Notes: generated by a model from the letters alone, not told the origin. A stretch of DNA of 26,815 bases from Rhizobiales bacterium UBA3584 (GCA_002375765.1 DFMV01000017.1:1-26815), one strand, 5' to 3'. Positions 1 through 8,599 are shown, counted from the stretch's first letter. Made by a program: numbers and translations.

Positions 1-477
1 AAGGATGTCGGGATTGCCGATCACCGCCCGGGCAATCGCCGCGCGCTGCTTTTCCCCGCCCGAAAGCACCGCCGGGTGCGCGTCCATCCGGTCGCCCAGC
101 CCCACCCAGTCGAGCAGTTCTTCAACATTGCCGCGATAGCTTGCTTCGGCCTGTCCGCGCACGCGCAGCGGCAGGGCGACGTTTTCAAAGGTGGTCAGAT
201 GGTCGAGCAGCCTAAATTCCTGGAACACGATCCCGATATGACGCCGCATTTGCAACAGCCTGTCGCGGTCGAGCGCGGTGACGTCTTCCCCGAACATCGA
301 AACCGAGCCACGCGTGGGCTTGAGCGAAAGCAGCAACAACCGCAAAAGCGACGTCTTGCCCGACCCCGAGGGTCCGGTGAGAAAATGAAACGAACCCGGC
401 GAGATCGCAAAGGTCAGGTCTTTGAGGATTTCCGGCCCGTGTCCGTATCGAAGGCCCACATTTTCGAACGCGATCAA
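1..477 (-). CDS. ftsE: Cell-division ABC transporter ATP-binding protein FtsE, 3' end outside the window
   Basis: ATPase of the FtsEX complex, which sits on the inner membrane at the septum and controls peptidoglycan hydrolysis. About 159 codons are visible. A Walker A motif (GPSGSGKT) lies near residues 35-42, a Q-loop (VFQEF) follows about 45 residues later, and the LSGGEKQR signature is near residue 138; the Walker B and later parts lie before base 1. The start is a TTG at 477: an in-frame TGA lies just upstream, no ATG is available in between, and a GGAG Shine-Dalgarno sits 9 bases before the TTG. The product begins MIAFENVGLRYGHGPEIL, like rhizobial FtsE. ftsX would be expected next, outside the window. 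It is divergent from the zinc-ribbon gene at 630 across about 150 bp. Confidence 0.93.
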   Translation of the reverse strand, partial: MIAFENVGLRYGHGPEILKDLTFAISPGSFHFLTGPSGSGKTSLLRLLLLSLKPTRGSVSMFGEDVTALDRDRLLQMRRHIGIVFQEFRLLDHLTTFENVALPLRVRGQAEASYRGNVEELLDWVGLGDRMDAHPAVLSGGEKQRAAIARAVIGNPDIL

Positions 478-629
478 ACCGCTTTTCTCCGCGAATCATC
501 TGGCTGGACACTATCCTACCAGCCATCACCTCCCAATGGCCGCATCAAGGCGGCGTTTCAAGAGTTTTAACCCGGCCCGCTTACGGTCGGGACTTCGATT
601 TTTCGCTCAACCCGTTCGGTTCCTCGCGC

Positions 630-1502
630 GTGATCATCACCTGCCCAAATTGCCAGACGCGCTATAAGCTTGGCTCCGATGCGCTCAGCGCCGCAGGCAG
701 GCAGGTTCAGTGCGCCGCGTGTTCCGAACTCTGGTACGCCACCCCGAGCTTTCCCGGGCCCTCTGCCCCGCGCCGCGATCCCGAACCCACAGACGACGAG
801 CTGATCTTCCGCGCCGATACCGATACCCTGTTTTCCGCCGCCGACGAGGAGATGCTCGACGCCTCCTTCCTGCGCAACCAGCCTGCCCGTCAGCCCGCAG
901 AGCCCGGACCCGAACACCCGTTTCCAAACGACCCCGCGCCATTGCCCGATCCCGGAGATCAACGCCCCCCGATCGACAGCGCCGCCAACCAGGCCCGTAT
1001 CGAGGCCCTGGCCCGCCGCCGCAACGGCATGCTCGCCGCGCACCCGATCGCCCGGTTCCGCCGCATGTTCCGCTTCGCCATCATTGTCCTGATGATCGCC
1101 AGCGTTGTCGCCGCTTTCGCCCTGCGCACAGAGATCGTTTCCGCAATCCCCCAGCTCGACGGGCTCTATCGCCTAGTGGGGCTTAAAACCAATGTCGTCG
1201 GGCTCGATTTCACCGAAATTAAGACTTTGCGAACCACGCAGAATGGAAACCCCGCCATTGTGGTCAACGCTAAGATTTCCAACATCACGAATCGCATAAC
1301 CTACGTGCCATCGGTGCTGGTAAGCCTGCTCGATTCCGCCGGCACCATTGTTTACGAATGGACGGTAACGCCCGCCACACGCAACGTTTTGCCCGGTGAT
1401 ACATTGGCAATCGACGCGCAACTGATCGGACCGCCGCAAGGCGTGACAAATATTAGACTGAGCTTTGTCGACGGCGCCAACGGTTCGGCGGCAGGCAACT
1501 GA
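630..1502 (+). CDS. MJ0042-type zinc-ribbon membrane protein
   Basis: A 290-residue protein with an N-terminal zinc ribbon (CPNC at residues 5-8, CAAC at 28-31), a long acidic and proline-rich linker to about residue 120, one transmembrane helix at about 155-173, and a C-terminal domain (about 190-285) resembling the DUF3426-like beta domain of this family. The zinc ribbon would face the cytoplasm and the C-terminal part the periplasm. The start is GTG: the ribbon begins immediately (MIITCPNC) and no better start exists. The function of the family is not established. Its position divergent from ftsE and ahead of a CpdR-like gene is typical of Hyphomicrobiales as I remember them, hinting at an envelope or division link by context only. 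Confidence 0.85.
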   Translation: MIITCPNCQTRYKLGSDALSAAGRQVQCAACSELWYATPSFPGPSAPRRDPEPTDDELIFRADTDTLFSAADEEMLDASFLRNQPARQPAEPGPEHPFPNDPAPLPDPGDQRPPIDSAANQARIEALARRRNGMLAAHPIARFRRMFRFAIIVLMIASVVAAFALRTEIVSAIPQLDGLYRLVGLKTNVVGLDFTEIKTLRTTQNGNPAIVVNAKISNITNRITYVPSVLVSLLDSAGTIVYEWTVTPATRNVLPGDTLAIDAQLIGPPQGVTNIRLSFVDGANGSAAGN

Positions 1503-1520
1503 AAGACCAAACCGAGACTG

Positions 1521-1572
1521 GTCGTGTTTCCAGAAAAAAGTGGCTACCACTTTTGCGGTTCGGAAACACGAC
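1521..1572. repeat. Palindromic intergenic repeat, hairpin copy 1
   Basis: Perfect 11-bp inverted arms (GTCGTGTTTCC at 1521-1531, its complement at 1562-1572). A second nested palindrome lies inside, AAAAGTGG-CTA-CCACTTTT. It lies between the zinc-ribbon stop and the cpdR start. The core (AAAAGTGG, then TTTT.CGGTTCGGA) is shared with the hairpin at 26514-26557, so the two are members of one repeat family. It could also terminate the upstream transcript, though no clean T-tract follows. Confidence 0.7.
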
Positions 1573-1625
1573 ACACCGAGATTGAGCAATCAAGCCATTG
1601 CTCCAAAGAATAAGGGTAGAGCCCC

Positions 1626-2030
1626 ATGGCACGCATTCTGGTGGCCGAAGACGACGACAACGTCCGCGCCTTTGTGACCCGCGCCCTCGAAATGAGCGGC
1701 CACGAAGTGATCGACGCGTCCGATGGCGGCCTCACCCTCGAAATCGCCAACGAGCACAATGGCAATTTCGACCTGTTGGTCTCCGACATCAAGATGCCCG
1801 TCATGGACGGCATCGGCCTGGCCCTCGCCATCGGCGCCCAATACCCCGCCATGACCATCCTCCTGATGACCGGCTTCGCTGACCAACGCGAACGCGCCCA
1901 TGGCCTGGACGCCCTGATCTATGACGTCCTGGGCAAACCCTTCTCGCTCGCCCAATTGATTGAAAAAGTTAACGACGCACTGGCGGGAAAGCCCGCCGAG
2001 ATCATCCCGCTGGCAAGATCAGCGCTGTGA
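1626..2030 (+). CDS. cpdR: Single-domain response regulator, CpdR-like
   Basis: A stand-alone receiver domain of 134 residues with no output domain. The acidic pocket is D9/D10, the phospho-acceptor is D54 (SDIKMP), the conserved Thr is T82 (MTGF) and the conserved Lys is K104 (GKPF). CpdR in Caulobacter and rhizobia receives phosphate from the CckA-ChpT relay and, when unphosphorylated, helps deliver substrates to ClpXP at the pole. The length, single-domain form and place next to the zinc-ribbon and ftsE genes fit CpdR; an unrelated stand-alone receiver cannot be excluded. The start is ATG with an AAGGGTAGAG ribosome site. The C-terminal tail after residue 118 is a little longer than in classical CpdR. 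Confidence 0.75.
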   Translation: MARILVAEDDDNVRAFVTRALEMSGHEVIDASDGGLTLEIANEHNGNFDLLVSDIKMPVMDGIGLALAIGAQYPAMTILLMTGFADQRERAHGLDALIYDVLGKPFSLAQLIEKVNDALAGKPAEIIPLARSAL

Positions 2031-2042
2031 GCTGATCCGATC

Positions 2043-2420
2043 TCACTGCTTGGGGGCGGCTTCCGACGCCATCCCCGACGTTCCAAGATCGCGAATAGCT
2101 TCCCGAAAGCGGTCGTTCCCAGCGCGCTCGTCTACCGGCTGAATCGGGGCCGATTCCAGACTGACCGGTTCTGGCAAATAACCGAAGAAAGCCGCCGTTC
2201 AGCTGCCGACCCATTTATCGCCGTTCGGAATGCTCCTCGCGACATCCGAAACCTGCCGTTCGTCCACTTCGCCATCCGGCGGAGCTGGGCCATAGCGGTT
2301 CTGTACAAAAGTGGGGCGGGCTTGTTTGGCAGAGCGAATCTGCTTCCCGCAGCTTACCACCGGATCATAAAGTAAGCTAGAGTCGGCGTTCTTGATATAA
2401 ACTCCTGCCTTGGCTCCTGT
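2043..2420 (-). pseudogene. Possible gene relic: open frame broken by one TGA
   Basis: On the minus strand one frame stays open from 2420 to 2043 (126 codons) except for a single TGA at 2199-2201. The translation before the stop contains YIKNADSSLLYDPV and RPTFVQNRYGPAPPDGEV; after it come GYLPEPVSLESAPIQPVDE and FREAIRDLG. The composition looks protein-like and C-terminal. There is no convincing start, and an in-frame TGA at 2421-2423 overlaps the ATG of the LysR gene, so a 5' part would be missing. I do not recognise a family. It could be the 3' remnant of a gene cut when the LysR/transporter block arrived, or chance. Codon third positions are less GC-biased than in the neighbours, which weakens or dates the case. 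Confidence 0.3.
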
Positions 2421-2422
2421 TC

Positions 2423-3352
2423 ATGAACCTACGCTCGCTCCGCATCTTTCGACGCGTCGTCATCACCGGCTCGCTGGCGCAGGCGTCCAAGGAGCTCAAT
2501 ATATCGATTTCGGCGGCCAGCCGTCTGATCGCACTATTGGAAGCCGAACTGAAACTACCACTCTTCTCGCGAGTGCGGCGGCGGCTCGAGTTGACCGAAG
2601 AGGGAGACCGCTTCTACCGCCAGACTGAACATATCTTGCGTGGGCTTGACGAACTGACCGTGCTTTCGGACGACATCAAGCGCCAGAACACCGAAAAGCT
2701 GTCCCTGGTAACGGCGGCGCCGGTGGCCATGGGCCTGATATCACCGACGCTGGCCGCGATGCAGGGGGCAGGCGCCGAATTCGAGTGCATCATTAACGTC
2801 GAGACGCGCTTCGACACCGAGTCCAAAGTGGCCGCGCGGGCTTACAATCTCGGTGTGATCTCGCTACCGATTGAAAACGCCATTATCGAGTTATCGATCG
2901 AGCCGTTCCTCCAAGCCCGAATGGCGGTGATGATGCCGACCAACCACGCGCTGGCCGCGAATGCCGAGATCACTCTCGATCAGCTGATTGGCCAGCCCTT
3001 CGTTGCCCTGACCAAGGGACAGCGCTGGCGCGATCGGCTTGAAGAGGTCTTTGCCGGAACCGGTGTCTCGCCCCGCATCAACCTGGAGACGACCTCAACG
3101 CCCGTGGTCAAGCAGTTGGTGCGCGAGGGACACGGGATCACGGTTGTGGACCGTGTCTGCGGTCGCGTGCTCGACAATGAGCCGCTCGTTCTGCGGCCTC
3201 TGGCGCAGGAGCGTTGGATCACCTATGCGACGATCCATCCGCAGGGACCGCGCCAGTTTCTGGCCGAGTCATTTGTCGAGGCCATGTGCGCGTTCGTGGA
3301 AAGCGAACGGGCCCGTGATACAGAAATCGCTGACACGCTGCGGCTGATCTGA
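2423..3352 (+). CDS. LysR-family transcriptional regulator
   Basis: A 309-residue LysR protein. The N-terminal winged HTH spans about residues 1-60 (FRRVVITGSLAQASKELNIS, then a recognition helix with SAASRLIALLEAEL), followed by a linker helix and a periplasmic-binding-like effector domain from about 90 to 295. It binds DNA in the cytoplasm and responds to a small molecule. It points at the 3' end of the minus-strand transporter/lyase operon, with only 10 bp between the two stop codons, so it is convergent rather than divergent. It is still the nearest candidate regulator; its target promoter would then lie about 9 kb away, upstream of 11756. The start at 2423 leaves the standard LysR N-terminus; the ribosome site is weak. 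Confidence 0.9.
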   Translation: MNLRSLRIFRRVVITGSLAQASKELNISISAASRLIALLEAELKLPLFSRVRRRLELTEEGDRFYRQTEHILRGLDELTVLSDDIKRQNTEKLSLVTAAPVAMGLISPTLAAMQGAGAEFECIINVETRFDTESKVAARAYNLGVISLPIENAIIELSIEPFLQARMAVMMPTNHALAANAEITLDQLIGQPFVALTKGQRWRDRLEEVFAGTGVSPRINLETTSTPVVKQLVREGHGITVVDRVCGRVLDNEPLVLRPLAQERWITYATIHPQGPRQFLAESFVEAMCAFVESERARDTEIADTLRLI

Positions 3353-3362
3353 GACGCCCCGT

Positions 3363-4718
3363 TCAGGCGAGCACGACGGCGCGATCGGAAAGCCCTCTGG
3401 CCAATTCGGCCGCTAATATCGCTGCCTTGCGTGCGATAAGCGCGCTGTCGCCGAGATAGCTTTCGGGGGCCAATGCGGCTTCCAGCTCCTCACGTGAGAT
3501 TGCGGCACCGACCTCGGGTGCGGCAAGCAACGTTGCGATGACCGGAGTGTTTCGCCCGACCGCTTCGGCAACTGCATGATGCACAAGGTCATGGGCACGG
3601 GTGCGGCCGATCTTGAGCGCAAGAACCATCATGAGGTTTTCCGAAGCGATCACCTCCGAGCTCAGGCCCAGATTCCGGCGCATGGCGTCGGGATGGATGT
3701 CGATCCTCGAAAGCGTGGTCGACAGCCGGCTCGCCAAATCCCATCCCAGAGTGCAGGCGCTTTCGAGCGTTGCCGACATCAACTGATTGCTCGCCGCGTC
3801 GCCTTCGTGAGAGGGCAGGCCCGCTTCCAGGGCCGGGGCCACCTTCCCGCGCAGTTGCGCTGCGGTGGAAATGAGGTGCACGACATGCTTGGGGTTGACC
3901 TTGTGCGGCATGGTGGACGATCCAACTACGTCCCTGCCGAGTTTCTCGCTCACCTCTTCCACCTCTTCGGACATGAGGCGGTAGAGCTCGGTCCCGATCC
4001 TTCCAGCGGCCATCGCGAACAGTCCAAGGCTCGAAACATACTCGGCCAGGGTATCGAGTGAGGCACGGCTGGGGGCGAGCACTTCGGCAAAACCCAGCCG
4101 GCGCGCCAGAACCTTGGAAAGTTCGGCGCCGCGTCCGTCGAACGAGTGCCCTGCCCCGATCGCGCCGCCGAAATAAAGCGCAAAGACCCGGCGCTCCACT
4201 TCTTCGAACCGGGCATTCTGGCGCGCCAGTTCCTCGATCCAGCCCGCGACCTTGAACCCGAAGGTGATCGGCAGCGCATGGCGATTGTTGGTACGTCCGG
4301 CCATGATGGTTTCGGCATGAGTTTCGGCCCAGGCCGCAAGGCAGCGGCTGGCGTTCGCCAGTTCCGCCAACACTGCCTTATGGGCTCGCCGCACCAGCAA
4401 GAGCCGCCCGGTGGACATAATATTCTGCGTGGTGCCACCCCAGTGGACATACCGCCCTGCTTCGCCGCAGGCATCCGAAAGTGCCCGGACCAGTGAAACG
4501 ATTGGCGCCATGGTCTCGGTGACCGAGCGCTCCAAGGCTTGAAGGTCAAAGGTTTCGAGCCGCGCCTTGGCGCTGATCTCGTCGGCCGCCCATTGAGGAA
4601 TCATTCCGATTTCGGCCTGGGCCTGGGCCATGGCCGCCTCGACATCGAGCCAGCATTGCCAAAGATTGGTCCGGGAAAACAGCGTCTGCGGCGTCAGGCC
4701 GACATCATGGAAGTTCAT
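3363..4718 (-). CDS. Fumarase/adenylosuccinate lyase superfamily enzyme, CMLE-like subgroup
   Basis: A 451-residue cytoplasmic lyase, probably tetrameric as in the family. The superfamily signature GSSTMPHKVNP at about 266-276 holds the catalytic loop serine. An upstream conserved segment reads HWGGTTQN (92-99), where relatives usually have HxGATSQD. The GRT segment (141-143) is followed by N-N-R; adenylosuccinate lyases have a catalytic His here, while 3-carboxymuconate cycloisomerases lack it, so this is closer to the latter or to a separate subgroup. The family eliminates fumarate from N-succinyl compounds or performs related C-N/C-O chemistry; the substrate here is unknown. The start is the ATG at 4718, overlapping the TGA of the transporter ATPase (ATGA), so translation is probably coupled. 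A longer frame to 4841 lies inside the ATPase gene and is not used. Confidence 0.88.
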   Translation of the reverse strand: MNFHDVGLTPQTLFSRTNLWQCWLDVEAAMAQAQAEIGMIPQWAADEISAKARLETFDLQALERSVTETMAPIVSLVRALSDACGEAGRYVHWGGTTQNIMSTGRLLLVRRAHKAVLAELANASRCLAAWAETHAETIMAGRTNNRHALPITFGFKVAGWIEELARQNARFEEVERRVFALYFGGAIGAGHSFDGRGAELSKVLARRLGFAEVLAPSRASLDTLAEYVSSLGLFAMAAGRIGTELYRLMSEEVEEVSEKLGRDVVGSSTMPHKVNPKHVVHLISTAAQLRGKVAPALEAGLPSHEGDAASNQLMSATLESACTLGWDLASRLSTTLSRIDIHPDAMRRNLGLSSEVIASENLMMVLALKIGRTRAHDLVHHAVAEAVGRNTPVIATLLAAPEVGAAISREELEAALAPESYLGDSALIARKAAILAAELARGLSDRAVVLA

Positions 4719-6715
4719 TGGGTGACGACCTCGTCGCGGATACAGCGTGTCAATTGGAGTCCGTTGGCAGCAGGCATGAGATCGGGGACCGCGACCCGGC
4801 AGGCTTCGGCCACATAGGGGCATCGCTCGGAAAACCGGCACCCGGGCGGCAGATCGAGAGGGTTGGTGACAACTGCCGATCCGGGCCTCCGGGCCTTGCC
4901 GGCGCCCTCGAGTTCGGGCACCGAGGAGAGCAGCAATTGCGTATAGGGATGGCGCGGCGCGCGGAGAACGTCCGAGGCGTCCCCCGTTTCGACGATCTGG
5001 CCCAGATACATGACCGCGATGCGCGAGGCGACCTGATGCACCACGCCGATATCGTGGGTGATCAGAAGATAGGTGAGCCCAAGATCGCGCTGAAGATCGG
5101 ACAGCAGATTGAGGATCTGGGCCTGCACGGACACGTCCAGCGCCGATGTCGGCTCGTCACAGACCAGGAGCGCGGGCTTCATGATCAAGGCGCGCGCAAT
5201 CGCCACGCGCTGACGCTGGCCGCCCGACATCTGGTTGGGATGGTTGTGCATCACCCGCCGGGACAGGCCGACCCGCTCCATGACTTCGGCGACCTCGGCC
5301 TTGCGTGAGGCCGTGTCACCGATCCTGTGAATTTCCAGAGGGCGGGCGATGATTTGCCCCACCGTATGGCGCGGGTTCAAGGAGGAATAGGGATCCTGAA
5401 AGATCGGTTGGATCATCCGTGCCCGCTTGAGCCGGTCCATCTTGGCTATCGGCTCGCCTTCGAGCAGCACCTCGCCATGGGTCGCGGGATTGAGACCTAG
5501 AAGAATTTTCGCAAGCGTGGTCTTTCCCGACCCCGATTCCCCGACCAGCGCGAAGGTCTCCCCACGCCGGATGTCGATCGAAACGTCGTCGAGCGCGTGC
5601 AGCTTTCGCGGCCTGGCAAAGAGGGACCGTTTGATGTCGTAAATCTTCTCGATCCCGCGCCCCTGCATCAGCAGCGCATCGGCATCCGCCTTGTTGGGCG
5701 CCATCTCGATGTCCGGTTGGGCGGGGGCCAATGCCGCAATCTCTTCGGGCGGCAGGACGCATTCATATTGCCGGTCGCCGACCTGCCGCACGGGGGGCTT
5801 TTTCGTGCGGCATTCGGGGCGGGCATATGCGCAGCGCGATGCAAAGACGCAGTAATCGACATCACCGATCAGCGAGGGAACGATACCGGGGATGGCCCCG
5901 AGCCGGCGCGGCACGTCTGACATCCTGGGCGCGCTGGCCAGAAGGCCCCGCGTATAGGGGTGCAAAGGCGTGCGCAATACGTCCTCGCACTTGCCCTGCT
6001 CGACGATCTCCCCGCCATACATCACGGCCACCTTGTCGACGGTCGAAGCCACCACGGCCAGATCGTGAGTGATGAGGATCATGGCCATGCCGAATTCGCG
6101 CCGCAGTTCGGCGAGCAGATCCATAATCTGGGCCTGCACCGTTACGTCGAGCGCCGTGGTGGGTTCGTCGGCAATGATCAGGTCGGGCTCGTTCATCAGC
6201 GCCATGGCGATCATCACGCGCTGACGCTGCCCGCCGGAAAGCTGGTGCGGGAACTGGTCGAGCCGCGCGCCCGGATCGGGAATACCGACCTTTTCCAGAA
6301 GTTCGATGGCCCGCACCCGCGCCGCGGCCTGACTCAGCCGCCCTGTGCGCGTGGCGGCCTCGGTCATCTGCCGCCCGATCGAATAGACCGGGTTGAGCGA
6401 TGTCATGGGCTCCTGAAAAATCATCGAGACCTTCTGCCCGGCGATCGTATTGGCGAACTGCTTGTCGCTCATCGTGCCGAGTGCATCGCCGCACAGGCTG
6501 ATGGTCCTGGCCCTGACCTGCGCGTTGCGCGGCAGGAGCCGCATGAGCGCCAGCGCGGTCATCGATTTGCCCGAGCCCGATTCCCCTACGATGCCGATGG
6601 CCTCACCGGCCTTGAGATCGAGGCTGGTGCCGCGCACGGCCTTGAGCTGGCCGGCAGGAATATCGAGCACGACCTCGAGATCGCGAACCGACAAGATTGT
6701 GCGGTTGTCCAGCAT
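4715..6715 (-). CDS. Fused double ABC ATPase of a peptide/nickel-type importer (DppDF-like)
   Basis: A 666-residue protein with two complete ABC domains in one chain, like GsiA/YliA. The first has Walker A GESGSGKS at 44-51, LSGGQRQR near 158, ADEPTTALD, and the Opp/Dpp C-terminal extension with spaced cysteines (CVFASRCAYARPEC). The second starts near 350 with GESGSGKT, MSGGQRQR and CDEPTSALD, and ends with another extension (CRFSERCPYVAEAC); such extensions can bind an Fe-S cluster in some DppD-type ATPases. It powers import through the two permeases encoded just upstream. It starts 3 bases after the permease stop and overlaps the lyase start, inside a tight operon. Two separate ATPases are the commoner arrangement. 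Confidence 0.95.
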   Translation of the reverse strand: MLDNRTILSVRDLEVVLDIPAGQLKAVRGTSLDLKAGEAIGIVGESGSGKSMTALALMRLLPRNAQVRARTISLCGDALGTMSDKQFANTIAGQKVSMIFQEPMTSLNPVYSIGRQMTEAATRTGRLSQAAARVRAIELLEKVGIPDPGARLDQFPHQLSGGQRQRVMIAMALMNEPDLIIADEPTTALDVTVQAQIMDLLAELRREFGMAMILITHDLAVVASTVDKVAVMYGGEIVEQGKCEDVLRTPLHPYTRGLLASAPRMSDVPRRLGAIPGIVPSLIGDVDYCVFASRCAYARPECRTKKPPVRQVGDRQYECVLPPEEIAALAPAQPDIEMAPNKADADALLMQGRGIEKIYDIKRSLFARPRKLHALDDVSIDIRRGETFALVGESGSGKTTLAKILLGLNPATHGEVLLEGEPIAKMDRLKRARMIQPIFQDPYSSLNPRHTVGQIIARPLEIHRIGDTASRKAEVAEVMERVGLSRRVMHNHPNQMSGGQRQRVAIARALIMKPALLVCDEPTSALDVSVQAQILNLLSDLQRDLGLTYLLITHDIGVVHQVASRIAVMYLGQIVETGDASDVLRAPRHPYTQLLLSSVPELEGAGKARRPGSAVVTNPLDLPPGCRFSERCPYVAEACRVAVPDLMPAANGLQLTRCIRDEVVTQ

Positions 6716-6717
6716 TG

Positions 6718-7623
6718 TCAGTTCCTCCCCTCGGGTGAGGTGACGTCGCGCAGCCCGTCGCCGAGCAGGTTTGCCCCGATTACCAGGAGAAACAGCGCAA
6801 GACCGGGAAACAGGATCAGCGAGGGCCGGTAGAACAGCGCCTGCTTGCCCTCGGCGATCATCAACCCCCAGGAGGGGATAGGCGGCTGTATGCCGACGCC
6901 GAGGAACGACAGGGACGATTCAGCAAGGATGGCGATGCCCAGCTCGAACGTGAAGATCACGATGATCTGGCTCGAGACATTGGGCAGGATTTCGGTGCGC
7001 AGCACCTGCCAGCGGCTGGCGCCCATGGCGTTGGCGGCGGCAACGAAATCCTGGCTTCTGAGTCTTTGGGTCGCCGACCGCGTCACCACGAGGTAATAGG
7101 TCCAGTGCAGCACCCCGATGATGCCGATCACCACCCAGACCGACGGCCCGATGATGAAGACCAGCGCCATGGCGAGCAGCAGGCCCGGCAGCGCGAGTTG
7201 GGCGGTGAGCGCGAAGCTGACGACGGTGTCGATCCACCCGCCGAAATAGCCGGCGCAAATCCCCAGGGTCACTCCGATCAGCATGCCGACCAGCGCCGCG
7301 CCGAACCCGATGGTCAGCGAAACGCGGGTGCCGTAGATCAGACGGCTGAGATAATCGCGGCCCACCTGATCGGTTCCCAGGATGTGCTCCCAGGTACCGC
7401 CCTCTTCCCAGGCCGGCGGCAAGAGGCGTTTAGCCAGCGATTGCAGATACGGATCGTGCGGGGCCAGAACCGGCGCGAACAGTGCCACGACCATCAGCGT
7501 GCCCACGATCAGCGCGCCGATCATCAGGCCCTTGTGGCCCAGTGCCCGCCTGATCATCTGGCTGCGCGGCGAAAGCGCGAGTGTTTCTTCGGGCAGGATA
7601 GTGGGATCGGTATGAACGGTCAT
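6718..7623 (-). CDS. ABC importer permease, DppC type
   Basis: A 301-residue inner-membrane permease. It has an N-terminal cytoplasmic stretch, a first helix at about 35-55 (MIGALIVGTLMVVALFAPVL) and the OppC/DppC N-terminal segment (APHDPY), then the BPD-type domain with the EAA-like loop AANAMGASRWQVLRTEILPN, which docks onto the ATPase. The C-terminus reads GLRDVTSPEGRN; relatives end in GLRDxLDP, so this tail is slightly divergent. Its ATG overlaps the TGA of the DppB-type gene (ATGA), indicating coupled translation and paired synthesis of the two permease subunits. Confidence 0.95.
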   Translation of the reverse strand: MTVHTDPTILPEETLALSPRSQMIRRALGHKGLMIGALIVGTLMVVALFAPVLAPHDPYLQSLAKRLLPPAWEEGGTWEHILGTDQVGRDYLSRLIYGTRVSLTIGFGAALVGMLIGVTLGICAGYFGGWIDTVVSFALTAQLALPGLLLAMALVFIIGPSVWVVIGIIGVLHWTYYLVVTRSATQRLRSQDFVAAANAMGASRWQVLRTEILPNVSSQIIVIFTFELGIAILAESSLSFLGVGIQPPIPSWGLMIAEGKQALFYRPSLILFPGLALFLLVIGANLLGDGLRDVTSPEGRN

Positions 7624-8537
7624 CCGATGCGGATCCTCGGGTCCAGGGCTGCGTTGAGAAGGTCCGCCAGAAGGTTCATCAGAACGAATGTGATGGCGAA
7701 GATGAAAATGAGCATCTGCACTGTGGGGATGTCCGACCCCAAGATCGATTGCAGCGCCAGCCGACCCAGGCCGTTGATGGCAAAGACCGATTCCGTAATC
7801 ACCGAACCGCCGAACTTCTGGCCCAGTTGCACCGCGAGCACGCTCACCACGGGAAGGAGAGCGTTCCGCATGGCATGACGCCGCAACAGTCCCAGCCCAC
7901 GATAGCCCTTGGACCGCGCCGTGCGGATATAGTCGGACTCCATGACCTCGATCAGTCCGGTGCGCGTCAGCCGCATGACGGCGGGTACCGAGCTGGACCC
8001 AAGGACGAAAGCCGGAAGGACGTAGTGCTGCCAGGTGCTGTCGCCCGAGATTGGCAGGATGGGAAACATCACCCCGAAGAGGATGATCAACAGGAGCCCG
8101 AGCCAGAAATTGGGCATGGCCTGTGCCGAAACCGCGAAGGTGAGCGCGAAGCGGTCGGCCCAGCTATTGGGATTGAGCGCGGCGATCGCGCCCAACGGTA
8201 TTGCGATGACGATCGTCACCATCAGGGCCGACAGCGCCAGGGTTATGGTGACCGGAGCCCGTTCGAGCGCCAGTTCGCCCACTGGCTTGTTCCAATAGTA
8301 GCTTTCGCCGAAATCGCCCTGCGCCACTCCGCCGAGCCAATCGAAATAGCGCACCATCACCGGACGATCGAGCCCATAGGCTACCCGGATGCGCTCGACG
8401 ACCTCGGGCGTGGCGTCTTCCCCCGCAATGGCTGAAGCAGGGTCGGTGGCGAAATTCAAAAGCATGAAGGTGGCAAACGACACCACAAGGGCGACGGCGA
8501 GGGCCAGAGCTCCACGTTGGAGAATGTATCTGAGCAT
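7620..8537 (-). CDS. ABC importer permease, DppB type
   Basis: A 305-residue inner-membrane permease of the Dpp/Opp/Nik class. It begins MLRYILQRGALALAVALVV, the standard DppB N-terminal helix, and carries the conserved RxxYGLDRP segment, six predicted helices and the EAA-like loop RTARSKGYRGLGLLRRHAMRN (with one break between the two halves). It ends LDPRIRIG. The start chosen is the ATG at 8537, because family members begin there and a GAGGGG ribosome site lies upstream; an in-frame ATG at 8576 would add 13 residues without family support. It heterodimerises with the DppC-type permease it overlaps. Confidence 0.94.
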   Translation of the reverse strand: MLRYILQRGALALAVALVVSFATFMLLNFATDPASAIAGEDATPEVVERIRVAYGLDRPVMVRYFDWLGGVAQGDFGESYYWNKPVGELALERAPVTITLALSALMVTIVIAIPLGAIAALNPNSWADRFALTFAVSAQAMPNFWLGLLLIILFGVMFPILPISGDSTWQHYVLPAFVLGSSSVPAVMRLTRTGLIEVMESDYIRTARSKGYRGLGLLRRHAMRNALLPVVSVLAVQLGQKFGGSVITESVFAINGLGRLALQSILGSDIPTVQMLIFIFAITFVLMNLLADLLNAALDPRIRIG

Positions 8538-8599
8538 GGCGGCTATCCCCTCTGGGACTGGCGCGGCATCCGCCACGCCAGTCGATTGGGTGGTTCAGA

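Noticed and set aside
2031..2422. tRNA gene after cpdR
   Set aside because: No segment folds as a cloverleaf with T-arm GTTCRANNC and a matching acceptor stem.
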